From JAMZMI01 sp964353015 (GTDB lineage: Bacteria > Bacteroidota > Bacteroidia > Cytophagales > Cyclobacteriaceae), in the NCBI GenBank assembly GCA_964353015.1, contig CAYGUA010000018.1, positions 1 through 64,000 of the forward strand: a DNA stretch of 64,000 bases, read 5' to 3'. Positions 8,342-17,616 of this stretch are shown here, in pieces; the stretch's first letter is position 1, and the number at the start of each line of letters is the position of its first letter. The translations under genes and the position numbers were made by a program. Below the pieces are notes generated by a model. The model was not told the origin of the DNA, did no database searches, and was given only the letters and a program-made list of their open reading frames with translations.

Positions 8342-9046
8342 ATGAATAGAAAAACCCAATTCATACATCTGGGAACAAAAGATTTTCAGGAAGCATGGGA
8401 TTTTCAGGAAGGTCTGTTTGCCAAAGTAGTTGAAGTGAAAATCTCCAATAGAAAACTACCAGAAGAGCACCAGATACCAACTGATAACTACCTCATATTT
8501 TGCTATCATCCACATGTTTACACTCTTGGTAAAAGCGGAAAAGCGGAACATTTGCTTCTGGATAAATATGGTTTGGATGAAAAGGAAGCGACTTTTTATA
8601 AAATTAATCGTGGAGGAGATATTACATATCATGGCCCAGGTCAGCTAGTGAGCTATCCGATATTGGATCTGGATAATTTTTTTACAGATATCCACAAATA
8701 TCTCAGGTTTTTGGAGGAGGTAGTGATCTTGACGTTGAAGGATTTTGGGATTGATTCTGGTCGAGTTTCTGGCCTGACAGGAGTTTGGATAGATGGTCAT
8801 GATCTTACCAAAGCCAGAAAAATCTGTGCTATGGGCGTGAAGTCAAGTCGTTGGGTGACCATGCATGGTTTGGCTTTGAATGTAAATGTTGATCTCGATT
8901 ATTTCAACAACATCGTGCCATGTGGCATAGATGACAAAGCGGTTACTTCTATGCAAAAGGAACTTGGACAGGAAGTAGACATGAGTCAGGTAGAATATAG
9001 ACTGAAACAGCATATGAGTGAATTATTTGAAATGGAGTTGATATGA
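8342..9046 (+). CDS. lipB: Lipoyl(octanoyl) transferase
   Basis: LipB moves octanoyl from acyl carrier protein onto lipoyl domains of 2-oxoacid dehydrogenases and GcvH. The 234-residue product has the signature RGGDITYHGPGQL at 90-102, the catalytic lysine in GVKSSRWVTMHG (Lys167) and the acyl-accepting cysteine in VPCGIDDKAV (Cys194). Length and motifs are normal. Its stop overlaps the next start by four bases (ATGA), which begins a tightly packed run ending with RNase R. lipA is not in this window. Confidence 0.94.
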   Translation: MNRKTQFIHLGTKDFQEAWDFQEGLFAKVVEVKISNRKLPEEHQIPTDNYLIFCYHPHVYTLGKSGKAEHLLLDKYGLDEKEATFYKINRGGDITYHGPGQLVSYPILDLDNFFTDIHKYLRFLEEVVILTLKDFGIDSGRVSGLTGVWIDGHDLTKARKICAMGVKSSRWVTMHGLALNVNVDLDYFNNIVPCGIDDKAVTSMQKELGQEVDMSQVEYRLKQHMSELFEMELI

Positions 9047-9432
9047 AAAAAGACATAACCCTTCCACGGATTGAAAATGTGCTTGTCACTGTAGCCACAG
9101 ATGGGGAAAGCTGGAAAGTATATCTTATCAATAGGAACAATAATGTGTTGGATACAGTATTGGTTACTTCCAAAGGCTATGGAAATAAAGCAGGTGAAGA
9201 TCAAAAAACTTCCGTTCTGAGACACATGATACCAAAGTTAGAGCCCGCTGAATATGCTTTGATCGAGTCGATAGATCCAAAAGTATTTCATCTGAATAAT
9301 GAATATTGGGTAAGTTTTTTCATTGACGGACAACTCTTCGATAAGAAATATATATTTGTACCTGACAGCATTGTCAAGGACAACCTCTCATATATCCCAG
9401 AGTTGGATATGGAAGGGGTACTTCATGAATGA
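9043..9432 (+). CDS. Conserved hypothetical, 129 aa, between lipB and exonuclease
   Basis: A soluble protein without signal peptide, membrane segment or domain known to me. Its composition and predicted strands (ENVLVTVATDG, WKVYLINRN, EYWVSFFIDGQLFDKKYIFVPD) suggest a small beta-rich fold. The start overlaps lipB by four bases and the end overlaps the exonuclease start by eight, so it is translationally coupled on both sides. That makes it a real gene, and I believe it is conserved in Cytophagales. The function is unknown. Confidence 0.75.
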   Translation: MKKDITLPRIENVLVTVATDGESWKVYLINRNNNVLDTVLVTSKGYGNKAGEDQKTSVLRHMIPKLEPAEYALIESIDPKVFHLNNEYWVSFFIDGQLFDKKYIFVPDSIVKDNLSYIPELDMEGVLHE

Positions 9433-10159
9433 TATGGATTATCGACTAAAAAACTTGCTTATTCTCGACATTGAAACGGTGGCACAAGCTGCTAATTACA
9501 ATGATATTTCCGAAGGTCTTCAAAAGCATTGGGAGCACAAAGCTTCTTTTATCCGCAATGAAGATGAATTCTCCCCTGAAGAATTGTTTTCGCAAAGGGC
9601 TGGTATTTACTCCGAGTTTGGAAAAGTGATTGTTGTGGCGGTAGGTATTTTTCACGAATTGAAAGATGGTGAGCTGGCATTGCGCGTAAAAGCATTTTCC
9701 GATCATAATGAAAAGGAACTTTTGACTGCTGTCAAAACATTTCTAGAAACCAAGTTTGATCCAGAAACACTTAAATTATGTGGTCATAATGGGAAGGAAT
9801 TTGATTTTCCCTATCTGAGTAGACGCATGCTGCTTAATGGACTCACTTTACCTTATGTGTTAGATAATTCTGGGAAAAAGCCCTGGGAGGTCAATTTTCT
9901 TGATACCTTGGAAATGTGGAAATTTGGTGATAGAAAAAACTTCACTTCCCTCGATTTATTGACCACAATATTTGATATTCCATCCAGTAAGTCGGATATT
10001 GATGGTTCTAAGGTCAACCACGTATATTACAATGAAGAAAATGGCCTGGAACGCATAGCCAAATATTGTCAGGGAGACGTGATTGCCACGGCACAACTTT
10101 ACCTCAAAATGAAATCTTTGCCCCTTGTGCAACCAAACAACATCACATTAGTTACATAA
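9425..10159 (+). CDS. PolB-type 3'-5' exonuclease (DnaQ-like superfamily)
   Basis: A 244-residue DEDD nuclease. ExoI is LLILDIET with Asp15 and Glu17; ExoII is CGHNGKEFDFPYLSRR with Asp127; ExoIII is YCQGDV with Tyr214 and Asp218, giving the DEDDy type. This matches the stand-alone exonucleases related to the proofreading domain of family B polymerases. An upstream in-frame start at 9323 would lie inside the previous gene and add 34 unrelated residues, so the ATG at 9425, eight bases before the previous stop, is preferred. RNase R follows after seven bases, which hints at a nucleic-acid turnover role. Confidence 0.88.
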   Translation: MNDMDYRLKNLLILDIETVAQAANYNDISEGLQKHWEHKASFIRNEDEFSPEELFSQRAGIYSEFGKVIVVAVGIFHELKDGELALRVKAFSDHNEKELLTAVKTFLETKFDPETLKLCGHNGKEFDFPYLSRRMLLNGLTLPYVLDNSGKKPWEVNFLDTLEMWKFGDRKNFTSLDLLTTIFDIPSSKSDIDGSKVNHVYYNEENGLERIAKYCQGDVIATAQLYLKMKSLPLVQPNNITLVT

Positions 10160-10166
10160 ACTCTAC

Positions 10167-12338
10167 ATGAGTAAGAAAAGAAAAAAACAAGCGGGAAAGC
10201 CGCAAAAAGATAATTCCAAAAGCAAGGAGATTAAAGGCGCATTAAGGGAGGTTTTCATGCTCAATCCTGGCGAGAGTTTTGCCTACAGGCAGCTTATCAA
10301 AATCCTTGGACTTAGAGACAAAAACTCAAAAGAATCACTCAAAGATTTATTATTCAGTCTGGAGCGCAATGAGCAGATCACCAGATCACCTGATGGCAGA
10401 TTTACCAGTGCCATGCAAGTGGAAACAATGGAAGGAGTCGTGGATCATGTGAATGCACGTTTTGCTTATGTCATTGTGCCAGATCAAGAGGAGGATATTT
10501 ATGTCAAAACCAATGATCTGAATTTTGCAGTGGATGGTGATAGGGTAAAAGTACAGATCACATCGCAGGCAAGTCATGGATTCAGATCAGAAGGTCGCGT
10601 CATGGAAATTGTATCAAGAGCGCGTGAAGAGTTTGTCGGAAGGGTGGAGATTTCCCCCAAATTTTGTTTTGTCGTTCCCGACAATAGAAAAATTCATTTC
10701 GATGTTTTTGTGTTTCCGGAGAAAACAGGTGGTGCACGACACAATGATAAAGTCATTGTGAAAATTGACAATTGGCATGACAACAAAAACAGAAGTCCGC
10801 TTGGTCATGTCACCATGGTGCTTGGACAGGCTGGTGAAAATGAAGCGGAGATTCATTCTATCATGGCAGAGTTTGGTTTGCCGTTTCAGTTTCCAGAAAA
10901 TGTAGAGCAGGCAGCTGAGGAAATTCCTACAGAGATTACTGCGAAAGATCTGGAGAAACGACGTGATTTTAGATCCATCACTACATTTACTGTGGATCCG
11001 GAAGATGCCAAAGATTTCGATGATGCTTTGTCGATCGAATATCTGGATAATGGCGACTATGAAATCGGGATTCATATTGCAGATGTTTCACATTATGTTC
11101 AAGAAAAATCCATTCTTGAAAAGGAGGCTTTGCAGCGGGCCACATCGGTATATCTTGTAGATAGGACCATTCCCATGCTGCCAGAGAAGCTCTCCAATGG
11201 GCTCTGTTCATTGAGACCAAATGAAGAAAAATTGACCTTTGCGGCCGTTTTCAAAATGGATGCCGAAGGCAAAGTAAAAGGTAAATGGTTTGGTCGGACG
11301 ATCATTGAATCTGACAGAAGATTTAGTTATGAAGAAGCGCAAGTAGGAATTGAAACAGGAGAAGGGGATTATGCCAAGGAACTGCAAATACTAAACGATC
11401 TCGCGAAGCTCTTAAGATCAAAACGTTTTCAGCAAGGAGCGGTCAATTTTGAAACCACAGAAGTCAAATTCCGACTTGATGAAAAAGGAAAACCACTTGA
11501 GGTAATTCCGAAAATCCGAAAGGATGCGCACAAGATGATCGAGGAGTTTATGCTTCTTGCCAACAGGGAAGTGGCCACTCACATTTATAAGTGGGGAGCG
11601 AAGACATCTAAAGATGAGCCAAATACATTTGTTTACAGGACTCACGATGATCCTGATCCAGAAAAACTTGACAACTTTTCCAAATTTGCCGCCCGCTTCG
11701 GTCACAAGATGAGTATTGCTGGCAATATTTCAGGAAGTTTGAATAAACTCATGGATGAGATCGAAGGTAAACCTGAGCAAGGCGTACTGGAGCAGCTTGC
11801 GATTCGATCCATGGCAAAAGCCAAATACACAACCAAACCAATCGGGCATTTTGGTTTGGCATTCGAGCATTACACACATTTCACTTCACCCATCCGTCGA
11901 TATCCTGATGTGATGGTGCATCGCTTGTTGTGGCATTATCTGGAAGGTGGGAAATCGCCAGAAATGGAACCTGTAGAACAAAAATGTGTACACTCATCGG
12001 AGCGAGAAAAGAATGCAGCAGATGCCGAAAGAGCTTCAATTAAATACAAGCAGGTTGAGTTTATGCAATCAATGCTTGGGGAAGATTTCGATGGTATTGT
12101 AAGTGGAGTTACTGAATGGGGCATTTATGTTGAAATAACTTCTACAAAATGTGAAGGCATGATTCGCATGGCGGACATGGATGATGATTTTTATGAATTT
12201 GATGAGAAAAACTTTCGGGTAATTGGTCGTAGAAACAAACGCATCATTACTCTGGGAGATAAACTTACTGTGAAAGTAGCCAAGACAGATATTGATCGCA
12301 GAACGATTGATTTGATGTTAGTTACAGGGGAGGATTGA
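10167..12338 (+). CDS. rnr: Ribonuclease R
   Basis: A 723-residue processive 3'-5' exoribonuclease of the RNase II/R family that degrades structured RNA. The order is a lysine-rich start and helix-turn-helix (about 1-80), cold-shock/OB domains (about 85-235), the RNB catalytic domain (about 260-600) and an S1 domain (about 635-720). The catalytic acidic cluster DPEDAKDFDD lies at 278-287. IHIADVSHYV and TSPIRRYPDVMVHRLL are also typical. The length is normal for Bacteroidota RNase R. It ends the lipB run, and a strong terminator follows. Confidence 0.96.
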   Translation: MSKKRKKQAGKPQKDNSKSKEIKGALREVFMLNPGESFAYRQLIKILGLRDKNSKESLKDLLFSLERNEQITRSPDGRFTSAMQVETMEGVVDHVNARFAYVIVPDQEEDIYVKTNDLNFAVDGDRVKVQITSQASHGFRSEGRVMEIVSRAREEFVGRVEISPKFCFVVPDNRKIHFDVFVFPEKTGGARHNDKVIVKIDNWHDNKNRSPLGHVTMVLGQAGENEAEIHSIMAEFGLPFQFPENVEQAAEEIPTEITAKDLEKRRDFRSITTFTVDPEDAKDFDDALSIEYLDNGDYEIGIHIADVSHYVQEKSILEKEALQRATSVYLVDRTIPMLPEKLSNGLCSLRPNEEKLTFAAVFKMDAEGKVKGKWFGRTIIESDRRFSYEEAQVGIETGEGDYAKELQILNDLAKLLRSKRFQQGAVNFETTEVKFRLDEKGKPLEVIPKIRKDAHKMIEEFMLLANREVATHIYKWGAKTSKDEPNTFVYRTHDDPDPEKLDNFSKFAARFGHKMSIAGNISGSLNKLMDEIEGKPEQGVLEQLAIRSMAKAKYTTKPIGHFGLAFEHYTHFTSPIRRYPDVMVHRLLWHYLEGGKSPEMEPVEQKCVHSSEREKNAADAERASIKYKQVEFMQSMLGEDFDGIVSGVTEWGIYVEITSTKCEGMIRMADMDDDFYEFDEKNFRVIGRRNKRIITLGDKLTVKVAKTDIDRRTIDLMLVTGED

Positions 12339-12376
12339 AATTTGATCTAAGCAATTTTTCAAAATGTCCCATCAAT

Positions 12377-12415
12377 AAAAAAGCCTGTTTGCTGAGTATG
12401 CAAGCAGGCTTTTTT
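12377..12415. terminator. Bidirectional terminator after rnr
   Basis: AAAAAGCCTG pairs with CAGGCTTTTT, extended by TTGC/GCAA with one bulge, around a 7-base loop. T tracts on both strands serve the converging rnr and YceI genes. Confidence 0.88.
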
Positions 12416-12441
12416 CATTAAAATGAAACGAATTTTAAAAT

Positions 12442-13008
12442 CTATTTAGCCAGAACCAATTCCACATCAAGCTTGATATCATTGTCTAGCATGGCATTTT
12501 CCACAGTCCATCCGTACATCACTTCATGTACCGTTCTATCTAAAGTAAATGATGCCTTGAAAGAATTTTCTTCAGTTTTGGTGGCGGAGAAACTGACCTC
12601 CTGCACAATTCCTCTAATGGTAATATCAGCGGTAATGTCATAGGTATCTCCATTTTTTATTGCGGATTTGATATTAAGAATTGCCTCAGGAAATTTTTCC
12701 ACACCAAAAAAATCATCAGACTTAAGATGGCCAACAAGCTTTTCATTTTTTCCACCTTCCAAGTCGCCATTGGTAATTGAAGTCATGTCCATTACGATTG
12801 TTCCTCCAGTGATATTATCACCCTCCATTTCCAGATTCCCGGATTTGATTTGTACGTTTCCCCAATGTTCATATGACTTGGCAAGATGATATCCTGTCCA
12901 TTTGACGGAGCTTTTTGATACATCCACTTGAGCATTGGCATCATTGACAAAAGCGAAAGAGGATAGAATAATGGTCAATGCGAGAAGAGATTGTTTTAAT
13001 GTTTGCAT
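12442..13008 (-). CDS. YceI-family periplasmic lipid-binding protein
   Basis: A 188-residue secreted protein. The signal peptide runs to about Ala26 (NDANA), followed by the YceI beta-barrel. Diagnostic segments are SSVKWTGYH, GGTIVMDMTSITN, LKSDDFFGVEKFPEA and ITIRGIVQEVSFSA. The family resembles lipocalin-like polyisoprenoid binders and is thought to carry isoprenoid or similar lipids in the periplasm. The gene is single, with an upstream region of about 160 bases shared with the divergent thioredoxin-like gene. Confidence 0.92.
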   Translation of the reverse strand: MQTLKQSLLALTIILSSFAFVNDANAQVDVSKSSVKWTGYHLAKSYEHWGNVQIKSGNLEMEGDNITGGTIVMDMTSITNGDLEGGKNEKLVGHLKSDDFFGVEKFPEAILNIKSAIKNGDTYDITADITIRGIVQEVSFSATKTEENSFKASFTLDRTVHEVMYGWTVENAMLDNDIKLDVELVLAK

Positions 13009-13168
13009 AAAGTTGTTTTATTGTGAGATAAATATTTCGTGTACATACATGAATTATTGATACGAAAATAAACTGGATAAGTTGTATAACATTTTCATTG
13101 ATTTAATTCTAGCTGTATGATTTTTAAATTTTATTGCCCTTTTTTGAAGTCAATTTAAAATTTCCACC

Positions 13169-13660
13169 ATGAATAGAATTCTATTAATTGCTTCACTGAT
13201 AACCGTTAGTGCTTTGAAGTCATATGCTCAGGATGGAATTAAATTATATAATCCTGAAGCGAATGCACAACAACAAATAGAAGATGCATTGGCTCTTGCC
13301 AAAAAAGACAATAAGCATGTTTTCATACAGGTTGGTGGAAATTGGTGCTCCTGGTGTTTGCTCTTTCACAATTTTGTAGACGAAAATGCTGAGGTGAAAA
13401 AAGTGTTTGAAGCCAATTACGTTCCTGTCAAATTGAATTATAGTAAGGAGAATAAAAATCCTGAAATGATGGTCAAGTTGGGTTTTCCAAACAGATTCGG
13501 TTTTCCTGTATTTGTGATTCTTGATGCAGCGGGCAATCGCCTGCACACCCAAAACTCAGCTTATCTGGAAGAAGGAAAGGGATATGATGTCAAAAAAGTA
13601 ACAGGATTTTTTCAAAATTGGTCTTCAGCTGCTGTGAATCCCGATACGTATAAAGATTAG
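13169..13660 (+). CDS. Secreted thioredoxin-fold protein with CSWC active site
   Basis: A 163-residue protein with a signal peptide ending near Ala20, then a Thioredoxin_7/DUF255-like fold. The redox motif NWCSWC has cysteines at 60 and 63, preceded by the usual HVFIQVGG strand. The cis-proline is probably in FGFPVFVIL. It should act in the periplasm as a disulfide reductase or isomerase, or as a small thiol protein. It is divergent from the YceI gene. The exact partner is unknown. Confidence 0.85.
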   Translation: MNRILLIASLITVSALKSYAQDGIKLYNPEANAQQQIEDALALAKKDNKHVFIQVGGNWCSWCLLFHNFVDENAEVKKVFEANYVPVKLNYSKENKNPEMMVKLGFPNRFGFPVFVILDAAGNRLHTQNSAYLEEGKGYDVKKVTGFFQNWSSAAVNPDTYKD

Positions 13661-13682
13661 GTTTGATTTTAAAGTGAGGCAT

Positions 13683-13711
13683 AAAAAAGCTGCATCGATT
13701 ACGATGCAGCT
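13683..13711 (-). terminator. Terminator for the Gly/Lys-tailed lipoprotein gene
   Basis: AGCTGCATCG and CGATGCAGCT form a perfect 10-bp stem with loop ATTA. On the minus strand it is followed by a T run, so it mainly serves the gene ending at 13752; the plus strand lacks a good T tract. Confidence 0.82.
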
Positions 13712-13751
13712 CTCAATTAATACTTTGCTAAAGAATTGGATTTATCGGTGT

Positions 13752-14699
13752 TTAGTGACCACCTTTTCTGCCTTTACCTTTTCCCCCTCTAGAGTCTTTT
13801 CCACCCTGACCTTTTCCACCTTTACCTTGTCCTAAATTTTCCCTGGTTTCAAGTTCGATGGTTTCAGTTACACCGTTTGTAGTGACATCAGCAAGATTGT
13901 CACATTCCCCATTACCAAAATCAATTGTTATACTGTTTTCTCCAGCAAGAAATTCTTTCACTCCAGATACAGGCACATGTAGGTTACATTCTCTTGTGAT
14001 GACAATTTCTTCAATTATGGTAGATGTGTATTCAGTACCATCCTGGAGTACTCCACTGGCACTTCCAGTTAACGTTGTATAACTAGCAGTAACTGTGTCT
14101 CCAGCATAAAGACTTCTAATATGCTCAGAATCCCTTGTGATTGTTGAACCGTCTGGCAATGTTAGTTTACCACCAACCAATGTAATTTCGAAAATTTCAG
14201 GTCCGTTTTCGATTGTTGCATCAGTGGTGTTTGTCATCGTTCTGGTACCTTCAATCATGATACTATCCAAAACAAAATTTTCGAACGTTACGATTCTGTA
14301 TGATCCAGCAACATGACGTGACTCACTGTGTTGGATAATGATTTTACCACTTCTCAAGGTTCCATTAGGATCTTCACATCCATCACCAAAATCAATAGTG
14401 ATCGTATTTGTAAGGCTGTCCCTTGTTACCACAGCACAATCAAGTTTTCCTTTGCGGAATTTATCTGCCACTTTGAAGAAATGTTCTATTCCCTCATCAG
14501 TGATCAGATCCACTGATTCGTAACTTGATTCTTGCAGGGTTTCTGAAGAAATATTGGATATGGTTTCTGAATCTGCTATTGCAGAAGTTGTAGAGTTCAA
14601 ATCATTCTGATCCAAACCAGTAAGCGAAGAGGCATCCTCTTGACATGATGTAAAAATAAAGGCAAGAGCTGCTGTTGCAATGATTGATATTCTTTTCAT
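13752..14699 (-). CDS. Bacteroidota lipoprotein with duplicated DFGxG motif and Gly/Lys-rich tail
   Basis: A 315-residue lipoprotein with lipobox FTSC and lipidated Cys19. The ATG at 14699 gives the signal peptide directly; a longer TTG frame to 14768 adds 23 residues ahead of it and is rejected. Two related segments, TITIDFGDGCED (about 99-110) and SITIDFGNGECD (about 256-267), suggest an internal duplication of a beta-rich module. The last 25 residues (about 290-315) are almost only Gly, Lys, Gln and Arg. I recognise the DFGDGC module from other Bacteroidota lipoproteins of unknown function. It is probably surface or periplasmic; the basic tail could bind polysaccharide or nucleic acid, which is speculation. 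Confidence 0.78.
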   Translation of the reverse strand: MKRISIIATAALAFIFTSCQEDASSLTGLDQNDLNSTTSAIADSETISNISSETLQESSYESVDLITDEGIEHFFKVADKFRKGKLDCAVVTRDSLTNTITIDFGDGCEDPNGTLRSGKIIIQHSESRHVAGSYRIVTFENFVLDSIMIEGTRTMTNTTDATIENGPEIFEITLVGGKLTLPDGSTITRDSEHIRSLYAGDTVTASYTTLTGSASGVLQDGTEYTSTIIEEIVITRECNLHVPVSGVKEFLAGENSITIDFGNGECDNLADVTTNGVTETIELETRENLGQGKGGKGQGGKDSRGGKGKGRKGGH

Positions 14700-15011
14700 G
14701 ATTAATTGTGTTTTAATTGAATTTCGGCTCTTTGACAGCACCAAAAACAAAAGGTTTAATCTGCACAAAATATTTTTTCAATTTGATTTCTGGTTTTGCC
14801 TCTCAAAATGCTATTATCTTTTCCTTATTCCTGTGACAACAGACCATTTTTGAAATCTTGATTTACCAAAAAAAACCATCCTACAGTGATCTGTGATTAG
14901 TTTTTGAATTTTCTTTGATTTATAACCAATGAGTCTAATTTATTTTTTCAACTATTTTAATAATTTTAGCCAATCTAATATTCCATTTAACCCTTTCTTA
15001 AACCCATTTTT
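14700..15011. other. Divergent intergenic region, 312 bp
   Basis: AT-rich DNA between the divergent lipoprotein and SPFH genes. It holds several short A and T tracts but no ORF with coding character, no tRNA, and no exact TAnnTTTG box that I could place at a sensible distance. It presumably contains both promoters. Confidence 0.5.
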
Positions 15012-16328
15012 ATGTTCGTAACTCTTGGTTTTTTCCTATTAGCTATTGGCCTAATAGTTCTTCTTATATCAAAAATTGATATCACTGTACCAGCTTTGGC
15101 ATGGATGAAAAAATTTAAGGCAACTCAAGGCCTTTTTCTTACAGCTTTAGGTCTTTTGCTTACTTTACTCAATTCACTATTCTTCTTTGCTGATCGTGGG
15201 TTCAATTATTTACTTGTGTACCCGACGGGAAGAATGAGTGCCGTTATGGAACAGGGGATTAAATGGCGTGGTTTTGCCAAAATTGACACTTGGCAAAAAT
15301 TCATAGATGTAAAAGTAGTCGGTCAGGGAATAGAGGTTGATAGTAAAGAGGTTGAAGGTATAATGAAACCTATATCTCTGCGATTTATCGATCAGGTAAC
15401 GGCATCAGGATATGTTTCAACACGATTCGAATTACCAAGAGATGAGGTAAGTTTTATCAATCTGGCAGTAAAGTTTCGAACGATGAGCAATCTGGTTAAT
15501 AACACCATTGTGCCTACAGTAAAGGAACAGCTTGTAAACACAGCTTATATGTTTGCTGCACAAAATTACATTTCTGGAGAAGCTCAAAGTTTCAGACAAG
15601 CTTATGAAGAGCAACTTAAAGGCGGAGCATACGCCGTTCAAAAGCTGGAAAAACGAGATACGGTTTACTCAAGTATCCAAAAGGATAACCGAACGATCAA
15701 AGAAATAAAGACCTCTTATGAAGTGAGAAAAATTCTTGAGGACGGTATCCCGAAAAGGATCAAACATGAGTTGAGTGAAAATAATATCATCGTATCTCAG
15801 GTGATTGTAGATAATATTGAACTGGAAGCTACTTTCAAACAGCGATTGGAAGCTCAACGAGATGAATCTGCTAAAAGACAGCTAGAGCAACAAAAAGTAG
15901 AAACGGCAAAAGATGCCCAACAAAGAATTATTGCAGAAGGAGAAAGGGATAAAGCTGCAGAAAGAGTAGCTCAGGAGAAGGAACAAGTAAAGGCCCTGAT
16001 TGCCATAGAAACTTTGCTCAAGCAGGAAGAGACCAATAAGAAGCTCGCTGCGATAGAGTTGGAGACGGAGAAACTGCAGGCAATGAGACAAAAAGTAAAA
16101 GCTGATGCCGAGGCGTATGAAATCTCAAAGAAAGTGACTGCAGGTATTACGCCAGAGGTTAGATTGAGAATGGAGATGGATCGTGACGTAAGAATTGCGG
16201 CGGAGATTGCGAAAATTAAATTTCCAGAAACAATGATTATTGGAGGTAATGAAAAAGGAGGAACTCCATTGGAAAGCCTGATTGGAGCAGCCATGGCTAA
16301 GCAACTTCAAACTTCAGGTAAGAAATAG
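15012..16328 (+). CDS. SPFH/Band 7 (prohibitin-like) membrane protein
   Basis: A 438-residue protein with two N-terminal membrane helices (about residues 1-22 and 38-60). An SPFH domain follows (about 65-270), with YLLVYPTGRMSAVMEQGIKWRGF and ISLRFIDQVTASGYV as in prohibitins. A long charged coiled coil occupies about 270-375. SPFH proteins form oligomeric rings that organise membrane microdomains and often hold proteases or receptors. There is no adjacent NfeD or FtsH gene. A strong terminator follows directly and the gene is monocistronic. Confidence 0.86.
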   Translation: MFVTLGFFLLAIGLIVLLISKIDITVPALAWMKKFKATQGLFLTALGLLLTLLNSLFFFADRGFNYLLVYPTGRMSAVMEQGIKWRGFAKIDTWQKFIDVKVVGQGIEVDSKEVEGIMKPISLRFIDQVTASGYVSTRFELPRDEVSFINLAVKFRTMSNLVNNTIVPTVKEQLVNTAYMFAAQNYISGEAQSFRQAYEEQLKGGAYAVQKLEKRDTVYSSIQKDNRTIKEIKTSYEVRKILEDGIPKRIKHELSENNIIVSQVIVDNIELEATFKQRLEAQRDESAKRQLEQQKVETAKDAQQRIIAEGERDKAAERVAQEKEQVKALIAIETLLKQEETNKKLAAIELETEKLQAMRQKVKADAEAYEISKKVTAGITPEVRLRMEMDRDVRIAAEIAKIKFPETMIIGGNEKGGTPLESLIGAAMAKQLQTSGKK

Positions 16329-16332
16329 AAGA

Positions 16333-16371
16333 AAAAAAGCTGATGTCAGTTAATCTGACATCAGCTTTTTT
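16333..16371. terminator. Strong bidirectional terminator
   Basis: GCTGATGTCAG and CTGACATCAGC form a perfect 11-bp stem around TTAAT. Six A before and six T after extend it. It lies four bases past the SPFH stop and three bases before the converging aldo/keto reductase stop. Confidence 0.93.
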
Positions 16372-16374
16372 CAA

Positions 16375-17388
16375 TCATCGCCGATCGCCGCTTTGTCTAT
16401 CTATCATCCATCCTGGATATTCAGCCGATAATTTGCTCACCTCGTCCAATTTGGCTAATTCATCTGATGTCAAGCTGACATTTATCGAGCTCAAATTTTC
16501 AGTGAGCTGTTCGGGTTTATTGGCGCCAATAATTACTGTAGAAACCACAGGTTGATGAAGCAACCAGGCCAAAGCAATTTGGGCAACCGTCACCTTCTTT
16601 TCTTCAGCTATTGGTTTCATCACATCAATGATATCAAAAGCTTTTTCTTTGTTAATTGGTGGAAAGTCAAAATTGACACGGCGACCTTCCGTCTGGTCCA
16701 TTTTTCTATCGTATTTGCCACTAAGTAAACCTCCGGCCAGAGGACTCCAAACCATCAAACCTATTTTTTGATCCAGCATCATTGGCACTAATTCCCGCTC
16801 CAAATCACGACCAGCGATGGTGTAATAGGCTTGAAGAGATGCGAATTTGCTTAGATGTTTTTCAACAGAAATACCATTTGCTTTCATGATGTGCCATGCT
16901 GCAAGGTTGCTGCATCCGATATAGCGAGCTTTTCCACTTTTCACAATTACATCAAGGGCTTCCATGGTTTCTTCCATTGGAGTGGCCGGATCGAAACCGT
17001 GAATTTGGTATAAATCGATATAATCCATTTTTAGTCTGGTGAGACTTTCGTCCACTTGTTGCAGTATGTGTTTTCGACTCAATCCTGATCCGTTTGGGCC
17101 TTCACTCATTCTTCCACGCACCTTGGTTGCAATCACTAGATCCTGCCTGTTCAGTCCGAGATCCTTGATTGATTGGCCAGTCATGGTTTCACTCAAACCT
17201 TCACTGTAGACATTGGCTGTGTCAATGAAATTGATGCCACCATCGATAGATTGTTTCATTAAAGCATTGACTTGATCCTGTGGTAAGGTTCCTATAGCTG
17301 TCCACATCCCACGACCTCCAAAAGTCATGGTGCCAAGACATAGTTCAGACACTTTTAGTCCGGTATTTCCGAGTAAATTATATTTCAT
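16375..17388 (-). CDS. Aldo/keto reductase
   Basis: A 337-residue NADPH-dependent oxidoreductase with a TIM-barrel fold. The catalytic tetrad is visible: Asp56 and Tyr61 in FIDTANVYSEG, Lys89 in VIATKVRG and His130 in DLYQIHGFD. The C-terminal cofactor segment is TVIIGANKPEQL. It is closest in style to the YhdN/AKR11-12 type of general stress or sugar-metabolism reductases. The substrate cannot be assigned. It is monocistronic. Confidence 0.92.
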   Translation of the reverse strand: MKYNLLGNTGLKVSELCLGTMTFGGRGMWTAIGTLPQDQVNALMKQSIDGGINFIDTANVYSEGLSETMTGQSIKDLGLNRQDLVIATKVRGRMSEGPNGSGLSRKHILQQVDESLTRLKMDYIDLYQIHGFDPATPMEETMEALDVIVKSGKARYIGCSNLAAWHIMKANGISVEKHLSKFASLQAYYTIAGRDLERELVPMMLDQKIGLMVWSPLAGGLLSGKYDRKMDQTEGRRVNFDFPPINKEKAFDIIDVMKPIAEEKKVTVAQIALAWLLHQPVVSTVIIGANKPEQLTENLSSINVSLTSDELAKLDEVSKLSAEYPGWMIDRQSGDRR

Positions 17389-17616
17389 TTTTGAGTTTAT
17401 TTAGCGATTTGAGATTGAAAACAAATTAATGTCAATCACAACTCCGGTAGATATCGTAAATTAATATTTTTCTGGATTTACTTGGTATTCTGAGCATTGA
17501 ACAGTTCAAAGGTCTGAACTTTTAAAGGGGACTTCTAATTATTAATGTCGTGACTTTTAAAGAAACATTCACTCCTTTTTAGAGTTTTCGTTAAGATTGC
17601 CAACAAATGACCGTCA

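Noticed and set aside
9323..9424. Longer start for the PolB-type exonuclease
   Set aside because: The extra 34 residues lie inside the upstream gene in another frame and have no DEDD-nuclease character.
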